A stretch of DNA of 10,141 bases from assembly GCA_017390245.1 (NCBI GenBank), contig JAFPCE010000255.1:1-10141 (forward strand). The letters are read 5' to 3'. Below are positions 1 to 4,805 of the stretch, one piece after another. Position numbers and translations under genes: made by a program. The stretch's first letter is position 1, and each line of letters begins with the position of its first letter. The DNA comes from Selenomonadaceae bacterium. Lineage in GTDB: Bacteria; Bacillota; Negativicutes; Selenomonadales; Selenomonadaceae. The notes under the pieces were generated by a model. That model ran no database searches and had not been told where the DNA came from. It was given only the letters and a program-made list of their open reading frames with translations.

Positions 1-1
1 A

Positions 2-79
2 CGGAAAAATCTGCAGACAGAAGAGGTGCATTGTACCCAGTATGTTAAGGATGATTTTATTGTGGTTGGACCATACTGA
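2..79 (+). CDS. 3' end of a gene, possibly FapA/DUF342-family protein (partial)
   Basis: Only the last 25 codons and a TGA stop lie in the window; the gene begins upstream. The peptide ends in a beta-strand-like stretch, CTQYVKDDFIVVGPY. This resembles the usual C-terminus of FapA/DUF342 proteins, an aromatic strand followed by an acidic turn and a short Ile/Val-Pro-Tyr tail. In flagellated Negativicutes a DUF342 gene commonly sits between the motility sigma factor gene and the two genes that follow here, so context supports the guess. The fragment is too short for a firm family call. The next gene starts 49 bases later in the same direction, which suits one operon. Confidence 0.4.
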   Translation, partial: RKNLQTEEVHCTQYVKDDFIVVGPY

Positions 80-100
80 TATAACTTTTTGATAGTTATG
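80..100 (+). other. small intergenic hairpin
   Basis: A perfect 6-bp inverted repeat (ATAACT/AGTTAT, 7-base loop, arms at 81-86 and 94-99) lies just after the upstream stop codon. The T at 80 and G at 100 could add a wobble pair. It is AT-rich and has no T-tract after it, so it is not a convincing terminator. An mRNA processing or stabilising role is only a possibility. Confidence 0.25.
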
Positions 101-128
101 CAGCTAGTCCTTTTAGGGAGTGCAGATT

Positions 129-476
129 ATGGATTTCAGTCCAATGAATATAAGGATGACTGTGCCGCAGGCTAATGATGTGGGACAGATTCAGCACAAT
201 CTTAATCAGCAGGGAGCTATGCAGCAGGATTTCTTAGCTCTGAAGGAAAAACAGCTGATTGAAAGGCAGCAGAGCCAGGTTCGCACTAAGGATGATGCTG
301 AGGGACAGAAGGTAAGGGGCGATGAAGAGAAGAAACAGCAGTCGCCAGACCGCAAGCCCCGGAGGCGTAAGACTCCTAAAGAAATCATGGATGAGCAGGA
401 CGCTTTAGAGGAAGAGGAAGAGCCTAAAATGGCTGTTGATCAATTTCGCGGACATACAATCGATATTAGTTTATAA
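129..476 (+). CDS. small charged protein of unknown function in a flagellar operon tail
   Basis: This 115-residue protein has no family I can name with certainty. It has no membrane segment or signal peptide. The first half is rich in Gln and Met and looks helical. It is followed by a strongly basic patch (RKPRRRK, about residues 76-82) and then an acidic run (DALEEEEEP, about 91-99). The very end is hydrophobic (HTIDISL). The charge layout suggests a flexible, protein-binding factor. I chose the ATG at 129 because AGGGAG at 115-120 sits 8 bases before it; an in-frame GTG at 120 overlaps that site. The stop is 11 bases before the SwrB-like gene, so the two are almost surely co-transcribed. 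I recall similar small proteins at this place in flagellar clusters of Negativicutes, but their role is unknown. Confidence 0.7.
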   Translation: MDFSPMNIRMTVPQANDVGQIQHNLNQQGAMQQDFLALKEKQLIERQQSQVRTKDDAEGQKVRGDEEKKQQSPDRKPRRRKTPKEIMDEQDALEEEEEPKMAVDQFRGHTIDISL

Positions 477-487
477 ATGGAGCAGGC

Positions 488-1426
488 ATGACCACAGAGA
501 TACTAGGTTTTATCATAATCCTGGGAGGCATTATTGTCTTCCTGGCAAGAAAGCAAATACAAAAGGCAGAAGATGACCCTGAGGTATTAGAAGCCTCTAC
601 AGGCAGGCTGCGCTATGAGCTGGAGCAGTCTGCTGATGAGATTATCAATCGTATGACTGACCATATTGACAGACTGGAACGTCTTTTACGGGAAGCTGAC
701 TACAAGGCGGAGCTGTTGCAGCAGAAGCTGGATGCCTGCCAGATGGCCAGTTTGAATCAGCCTGTACAGACTGATTATAAGCATAATATGGCAGTAAATA
801 GCAATGTGTCTCAGAATACACCGCAAGCTGCTGCACCCAAAGCGGCACAGCCAGATTATAATGGCGCAGATGCAAATCAGCAACAGCCTGCACAGGATTT
901 TCAGCGGATTCTGAATGCAGAAATGGATGCCAGCAGTCTTGACAGGATACCTGGTGAAAGGGTGGAAATCGGCCAGTCTGACAGGCAGCCACAGGGGCTG
1001 GCACCAGAAGCTTTGCTGGCCAATTCTGGTGATGCATACTATGTTGAGCATAGCAGTGAATCTGCACAGCCTGCAGATTCAGGACTGCAGTTATCAAAGT
1101 CACAGATGAAGGCATTGCAGTATATTCGTGAAGCATCAATGGAGCTGGAAGCACATCAAAGTGAACTGTTGAGCGAAGATAATGCTGCTACAGTAAATCC
1201 TCCGCCTGCATACAGCAGTGAGGGGGTGGCCTCCTATGAACAGCTGCAGACCGATGAGACTGTAAGAAATCCAGGCAGCAATGAACAGCAGATAGAGCAG
1301 GCTACCCAAAAGGCCAGAGAGCTGATAGCTATGGGTTATACCCCTGAGCAGGCAGCTAAGGAAACAGGCCTGGGCCAGGGGGCTGTGGAACTAATCTGGC
1401 AATTATACAATAGACACACTAAATAA
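488..1426 (+). CDS. SwrB-like / DUF6115 membrane-anchored coiled-coil protein, end of flagellar operon
   Basis: The 312-residue protein has four parts. A single N-terminal membrane helix (residues about 4-20) is followed by a charged stretch. A coiled coil lies at about 45-85 (pattern NRMTDHIDRLERLLREADYK). A long Gln/Ala/Ser-rich linker, probably disordered, covers about 90-265. A compact C-terminal helical module lies at about 277-309 and resembles a helix-turn-helix (GYTPEQAAKETGLGQGAVEL). This matches DUF6115 and SwrB, the last gene of the fla/che operon in Bacillus subtilis, which promotes assembly and activation of the flagellar basal body. Here too it is the last gene before a terminator, 11 bases after its neighbour. 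The linker makes it longer than B. subtilis SwrB. Membrane location with the bulk of the protein in the cytoplasm is inferred. The architecture is clear; the exact function is by analogy. Confidence 0.7.
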   Translation: MTTEILGFIIILGGIIVFLARKQIQKAEDDPEVLEASTGRLRYELEQSADEIINRMTDHIDRLERLLREADYKAELLQQKLDACQMASLNQPVQTDYKHNMAVNSNVSQNTPQAAAPKAAQPDYNGADANQQQPAQDFQRILNAEMDASSLDRIPGERVEIGQSDRQPQGLAPEALLANSGDAYYVEHSSESAQPADSGLQLSKSQMKALQYIREASMELEAHQSELLSEDNAATVNPPPAYSSEGVASYEQLQTDETVRNPGSNEQQIEQATQKARELIAMGYTPEQAAKETGLGQGAVELIWQLYNRHTK

Positions 1427-1446
1427 CAATAATATGTTAAACCATT

Positions 1447-1489
1447 AAAAAAGGATTTCTCTATACACCCTATAGAGAAATCCTTTTTT
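1447..1489. terminator. bidirectional intrinsic terminator between convergent genes
   Basis: There is a perfect 19-bp inverted repeat with a 5-base loop (CACCC at 1466-1470). The left arm starts with six A and the right arm ends with six T, so a T-tract follows the hairpin on both strands. It lies 21 bases after the SwrB-like gene and 16 bases beyond the stop of the convergent minus-strand gene, so it can end both transcripts. Confidence 0.9.
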
Positions 1490-1504
1490 GCTTGAAAACA
1501 ATAT

Positions 1505-1906
1505 TTAAAAATGGAAATAGTTAAACATCTTCATAGTCATTTTCTTGGCATCTTCGTGCTTGTGCTCCAGCAGGTAGTCCAGGGAACCCACAAAAAAGAA
1601 TGAAGAAACAGGCACATAGCGATGACGTTTTTTGAAATTGCCCCAGATCATCAGCTTCTCAAAAATCATCACATAATCAGCACGGGTAGCTTCATGTCTG
1701 GCAATGATACGGCGCAGCCGGAAATCCTTGCAGCCATATTCATACATTTTGTCAATCAGTTCATCCTTGGAAATTTCGCCTCTTTCCAAAAAGGCAAGAA
1801 TCAAGCTGTTAATATAATTATCACGTGTCAGGATGCGCTTCATAGCTAAAAAGAAACCAACAATCAGGCCAATTAAAGCAGTGTAAGAAATAATATGTGC
1901 AGCCAT
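1505..1906 (-). CDS. small membrane-anchored protein of unknown function, co-transcribed with a polysaccharide deacetylase
   Basis: This 133-residue protein has one N-terminal hydrophobic segment (residues about 4-22, ISYTALIGLIVGFFLA). A basic, helix-rich cytoplasmic domain follows, with motifs such as KRILTRDNYINSLI and CKDFRLRRIIARHEATRADY. The part from ILAFLERGEISKDELIDKMY reads like a small winged-helix or other helical bundle, but I cannot assign a family. The ATG at 1906 has a good ribosome binding site (AAGGAGG, 5 bases before it). It follows the deacetylase stop by 22 bases and shares its promoter and the convergent terminator. A cell-envelope link is suggested only by this pairing. 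Confidence 0.75.
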   Translation of the reverse strand: MAAHIISYTALIGLIVGFFLAMKRILTRDNYINSLILAFLERGEISKDELIDKMYEYGCKDFRLRRIIARHEATRADYVMIFEKLMIWGNFKKRHRYVPVSSFFFVGSLDYLLEHKHEDAKKMTMKMFNYFHF

Positions 1907-1928
1907 AAGTCCTCCTTGTTACAACAAT

Positions 1929-2774
1929 TTACGGCAAAAGAATGAAATTAGCCAGAGTCGGATGACCGCTGGCAATCAGGTTAGCACGGAAACGCTCCAA
2001 AGGTCCAAAGAAAGGAGCACCTAACAGGCGCAGCCTGAACTTAAGAAAGCGGTTGCCACTGCCACCAAAGATAGGAACACGGTTCATTAAATAAGGTGAA
2101 TCACCAGGCTTTACCAGACCATAGCGGACTGTAAAGCCACCTCTGTACCCAGCCCAGTTGACGGCCTCCAGCACCTCATCATTATAGGAGCCACATGGAT
2201 AGGCAATATACTCAGCAAATTCCAGAGTCTGCCATTCAACTGCCAGCTTGCCTTCATTGAGCTGCTGCTTGAGACTATCTGGAGAGAGCCCCGTCAGCTC
2301 ATAATGGCTCAGGGTATGACAGCCCATATAAAAGCCGTCAGCGCTCATTTCTTTTACCTGGTACCACTGCAAATATTTATCAAAGCGTCCCATGTAATCA
2401 GAAATCAGGAAAATAGTAGCTGTAAAACCATGCTTCTTTAAAATCGGATAAGCATTAAGGTAATTATCCTCGTAGCCATCATCAAAGGTAATAAGAACAG
2501 GTTTATCCGGAAGCTTATTGCCACCATGCAGGTAGCTGACAAGCTGGTCAGGGGTAATGGCATGGTAGCCATTTGCCTCCAAGTAGGCCATTTCACGCTC
2601 AAACTCCTCTGTAGTAACGGTCATGGCATTGTGGTCAGTATCGTTAATCTGATGATAGTTCAAAACAGGAATGCCCAAAGTATTTTCTCTTACCAGCCAG
2701 AGAAAACCAGCTAGCAGACAATTAGCCACAAGATAAATCACAATGAAAAGCATCTGTTTTGGTGAAATATGCAT
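1929..2774 (-). CDS. membrane-anchored polysaccharide deacetylase (NodB / carbohydrate esterase 4 family)
   Basis: This 281-residue metal-dependent deacetylase removes acetyl (or similar acyl) groups from a sugar polymer such as peptidoglycan or a surface polysaccharide. An N-terminal membrane helix (residues about 9-28) acts as an uncleaved anchor and places the catalytic domain outside the membrane. All main CE4 motifs are present: TFDDGY (catalytic and metal-binding Asp98/Asp99), HTLSH (metal ligands His153 and His157) and YPCGSYN (192-198). The Cys in the third motif replaces a more usual residue and is not expected to matter. I place the start at the ATG at 2774. It has GAAGGG upstream, whereas an in-frame ATG at 2792 would lie only about two bases after the predicted transcription start and has no ribosome binding site. 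The natural substrate cannot be told from sequence. Confidence 0.9.
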   Translation of the reverse strand: MHISPKQMLFIVIYLVANCLLAGFLWLVRENTLGIPVLNYHQINDTDHNAMTVTTEEFEREMAYLEANGYHAITPDQLVSYLHGGNKLPDKPVLITFDDGYEDNYLNAYPILKKHGFTATIFLISDYMGRFDKYLQWYQVKEMSADGFYMGCHTLSHYELTGLSPDSLKQQLNEGKLAVEWQTLEFAEYIAYPCGSYNDEVLEAVNWAGYRGGFTVRYGLVKPGDSPYLMNRVPIFGGSGNRFLKFRLRLLGAPFFGPLERFRANLIASGHPTLANFILLP

Positions 2775-2800
2775 TATAACACGACCCTTCATATCAATTC

Positions 2801-2830
2801 ATTCTACTATTTATGTTTTATGCTTGTCAA
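2801..2830 (-). promoter_or_regulatory. sigma-A-type promoter for the deacetylase operon
   Basis: On the minus strand, a perfect -35 box TTGACA (2830-2825) and a -10 box TAGAAT (2806-2801, five of six consensus bases) are 18 bases apart. Transcription would start near 2794, leaving a short leader of about 20 bases that contains the GAAGGG ribosome binding site. This supports the deacetylase start at 2774. Confidence 0.75.
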
Positions 2831-2855
2831 CAAAGCTTAAAGCTCTAAATTTATG

Positions 2856-2884
2856 TTGGACTATTTTCATTTTTGTTTTATAAT
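2856..2884 (+). promoter_or_regulatory. sigma-A-type promoter for the map-aroH-ridA-tkt block
   Basis: TTGGAC (2856-2861) and a perfect TATAAT (2879-2884) are separated by 17 bases. The predicted start is near 2891, giving a leader of about 88 bases. The promoter diverges from the deacetylase promoter, and the two -35 boxes are only 25 bases apart, so access to the two may be linked. An in-frame ATG at 2853 lies upstream of this promoter and so cannot be the start of the main product. Confidence 0.7.
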
Positions 2885-2923
2885 TAAATGTGACTGTAAA
2901 AAGCAAATAAGTAGAAGCCGTGG

Positions 2924-2948
2924 ATATATCATGTTATTATTGATATAT
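2924..2948 (+). other. AT-rich leader hairpin upstream of map
   Basis: An 8-bp perfect inverted repeat (ATATATCA/TGATATAT, 9-base loop) sits in the predicted leader, ending 12 bases before the ribosome binding site at 2962-2968. It is weak because it has only A-T pairs plus one G-C pair. It could tune mRNA stability, but there is no sign of a riboswitch. Confidence 0.3.
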
Positions 2949-2978
2949 GAGAGGTATATGAAAGGAAGCATTTCTCTG

Positions 2979-3851
2979 ATGAATAGAAATGATTTATGCT
3001 GGTGTGGCAGTGGCCGCAAGTATAAAAGATGCCATCTGGCCTATGATGAGCGTATCGACAGTATGAAGTTTGATATTTTTAAAAGCCAGGTGCGCCCGCC
3101 CAAAAATATCATAAAAAATGAAGCAGATATAGAAGGCATCCGCAAGAGCGGTGTCATAAATGATGCAGCCCTGGATTTAGCAGGAAGCATGGTGGCAGCA
3201 GGTGTTGATACAGCTTCTATCGACGATGCTGTAAGAAAGTTTATTGAAGATCACGATGCTATTCCAGCCTGCCTTAACTACGAAGGCTTTCCTAAGAGTA
3301 TCTGTATTTCCATCAATGAAGTAGTTTGTCATGGTATCCCATCCAAGAAAACCATCCTTAAAGAAGGGGATATAGTTAATATTGACATTACAACCATTTT
3401 AGATGGATATTACGCTGATGCCTCCCGCATGTTTATGGTTGGCAAGGTGTCTCCAGAGGCAGAGCGGCTGGTGAAGGTAGCTAAGGAGTGCATGCTGTTA
3501 GGCATTGAAGCGGTGAAGCCATGGGGATACGTTGGGGATATTGGTGCAGCTGTTAACGCCCATGCTAAAGCTAATGGCTATTCCGTAGTAACAGCTTTAG
3601 GAGGACATGGCGTAGGCAAGGATTTCCATGAGGAACCATACATTGCCCATGTAGGTGAAAGAAATACTGGCATGCTCATAGTTCCTGGTATGGTGTTTAC
3701 TGTAGAGCCAATGATTAACGCCGGTAAATACAGTGTAACTGTTGATAAAAAGGACAACTGGACTGTGCGCACTAAGGATAAGTCCTTGTCTGCACAGTGG
3801 GAAAAGACAATTTTAGTAACAGAAACAGGTGTGGAGGTATTATCCAGCTAA
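2979..3851 (+). CDS. map: type I methionine aminopeptidase with N-terminal SEC-C zinc motif
   Basis: The enzyme removes the initiator methionine from new proteins in the cytoplasm. The 290-residue product starts with a SEC-C motif (Cys7, Cys9, Cys18, His19 in CWCGSGRKYKRCH). This small zinc-binding module is also found at the end of SecA and may link the enzyme to the ribosome or the secretion machinery. The catalytic domain keeps all five metal ligands of the family: Asp136 and Asp147 (NIDITT... YADASR), His210 (GGHGVG), Glu243 (VEPM) and Glu275 (QWEKT). The substrate-binding His of CHGIPS is also present. The start at 2979 is chosen because AAGGAAG lies 10 bases upstream and SEC-C motifs begin right after the start in relatives. 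Longer in-frame starts at 2853 and 2958 add unconserved sequence, and the first lies upstream of the promoter. Confidence 0.93.
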   Translation: MNRNDLCWCGSGRKYKRCHLAYDERIDSMKFDIFKSQVRPPKNIIKNEADIEGIRKSGVINDAALDLAGSMVAAGVDTASIDDAVRKFIEDHDAIPACLNYEGFPKSICISINEVVCHGIPSKKTILKEGDIVNIDITTILDGYYADASRMFMVGKVSPEAERLVKVAKECMLLGIEAVKPWGYVGDIGAAVNAHAKANGYSVVTALGGHGVGKDFHEEPYIAHVGERNTGMLIVPGMVFTVEPMINAGKYSVTVDKKDNWTVRTKDKSLSAQWEKTILVTETGVEVLSS

Positions 3852-3888
3852 GATATAAGGCAGGATAATACAGATAGGAGGAATCAAA

Positions 3889-4248
3889 TTGCGAGGATTA
3901 CGGGGAGCTATAACCGTAGAGGAAAATACAGCTGAAGCCATCAAAACCGCAACCCGCACAATTGTTAGTGAGATGCTCAGGCAGAATAATGTCAGCACAG
4001 AGGATATAGGAGCAGCCATCTTCAGTGCTACTGAGGACATTACGGCAGCCTTCCCTGCTGCTGGTGCCAGAAGCCTGCCAGGTTTTGAGCTGGTGCCGTT
4101 GTTTGATGCAAGACAGATGGCGGTAGAGGGAGCAATGGATCACTGTATCCGGGTACTGCTGCTGGTTGATACAGATTTAACACAATCTGAGGTTAAGCAT
4201 GTTTTTCTGGGCAGGGCAGCACAGCTGCGGCCTGATTTAAAAAAGTAA
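3889..4248 (+). CDS. aroH: monofunctional chorismate mutase, AroH type, with altered active site
   Basis: The 119-residue protein converts chorismate to prephenate, the branch point to phenylalanine and tyrosine. It aligns without gaps, offset by two residues, to my recollection of B. subtilis AroH over most of its length. It keeps Arg5 (Arg7), Phe55 (Phe57), Arg61 (Arg63), Arg88 (Arg90), Leu113 and Arg114 (Leu115/Arg116), and the C-terminal LRPDL. Two or three active-site positions differ: Asp73 for Cys75, Gln76 for catalytic Glu78, and Phe106 for Tyr108. The enzyme is expected to be a trimer with active sites between subunits. The start is TTG, supported by a perfect AGGAGG 7 bases upstream (3876-3881) and by the MRGLRGAIT start typical of the family. 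It follows map by 37 bases with no terminator, so it is probably in the same transcript. Confidence 0.92.
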   Translation: MRGLRGAITVEENTAEAIKTATRTIVSEMLRQNNVSTEDIGAAIFSATEDITAAFPAAGARSLPGFELVPLFDARQMAVEGAMDHCIRVLLLVDTDLTQSEVKHVFLGRAAQLRPDLKK

Positions 4249-4257
4249 TATAGATGA

Positions 4258-4286
4258 TTGTTAATGCAAGCATCGTTATTTTAAAT
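4258..4286 (+). promoter_or_regulatory. weak candidate promoter before ridA
   Basis: TTGTTA (4258-4263) and TTAAAT (4281-4286) are 17 bases apart in the 82-base gap between aroH and ridA. Each box matches four of six consensus bases. The gap also contains an AT-rich stretch but no clear terminator. ridA may therefore be transcribed both by read-through and from here. Confidence 0.22.
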
Positions 4287-4330
4287 TTTTATATATACCC
4301 ACAGGTAATATGAAGAAGGAGGCATTTTTT

Positions 4331-4711
4331 ATGAATGAGATAATTGCAACCGACAAGGGACCAGGCGCATTGGGCCCATATTCCCAGGCTGTAAAGACTG
4401 CAGGCGGCCTGCTGTTTGTATCTGGACAGATTCCATTAGTGCCAGCAACTGGCGAGATTGTAGCAGGTGGCATTGAGGAACAGACTGTACAGGTACTGGA
4501 GAATATCAAGGCTATTGTGGAAGCTGCAGGCTATCAGCTGTCTGATGTGGTTCGTACCACTGTTTATCTGGCTGATATCGGCGATTTCAATACTGTTAAT
4601 GGTATTTATGCAAAGTACTTTGTAGAAAACTGCCCTGCCAGAGTGTGCATTCAGGTGGCTAAGCTGCCAAAAGCTGCTCTCATTGAGATAGATGCAACTG
4701 CAGCTAAATAA
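4331..4711 (+). CDS. ridA: RidA family reactive enamine/imine deaminase
   Basis: RidA (YjgF/YER057c/UK114 family) hydrolyses reactive 2-aminoacrylate-type enamines and imines released by PLP enzymes such as threonine/serine dehydratase. This protects PLP enzymes such as transaminases. The 126-residue length is typical. Residues that define the active RidA subfamily are present: GPYSQAV near the start, the catalytic Arg104 and Cys106 in PARVCIQVAKLP, and Glu119 in LIEIDA. It is expected to form a cytoplasmic trimer. The ATG at 4331 is chosen because AAGGAGG (4316-4322) lies 8 bases upstream. An in-frame ATG at 4310 would place that ribosome binding site inside the gene. The gap from aroH is 82 bases and to tkt 94 bases. 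Confidence 0.93.
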   Translation: MNEIIATDKGPGALGPYSQAVKTAGGLLFVSGQIPLVPATGEIVAGGIEEQTVQVLENIKAIVEAAGYQLSDVVRTTVYLADIGDFNTVNGIYAKYFVENCPARVCIQVAKLPKAALIEIDATAAK

Positions 4712-4713
4712 AA

Positions 4714-4737
4714 ACAGGCAGCAATACTGCTTTCTGT
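4714..4737 (+). other. intergenic hairpin between ridA and tkt
   Basis: Outer arms ACAG/CTGT and inner arms GCAG/CTGC can pair around a CAATA loop, with three unpaired T on the 3' side. No T-tract follows, so it is unlikely to stop transcription fully; partial attenuation or mRNA processing are possible. I see no convincing promoter in the rest of this 94-base gap. Confidence 0.3.
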
Positions 4738-4805
4738 GCTATGCAGGGAGCGGGCTGAAGATTATATTGTTATCAACTAATTGAATGTTAAAGGAGCGTA
4801 TTAAT

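Noticed and set aside
645..1154. 169-codon open frame on the minus strand
   Set aside because: It lies wholly inside the SwrB-like gene, has no ribosome binding site that I can see, and its sequence is the expected by-product of the Gln/Ala-rich codons on the other strand.
2853..2978. 42-residue N-terminal extension of the methionine aminopeptidase
   Set aside because: It overlaps the predicted promoter and leader, lacks a ribosome binding site at its ATG and is not like any MetAP N-terminus.
4249..4330. Terminator between aroH and ridA (ATGCAAGCAT near a T-run)
   Set aside because: The self-complementary core leaves only a two-base loop and cannot form a stable hairpin.
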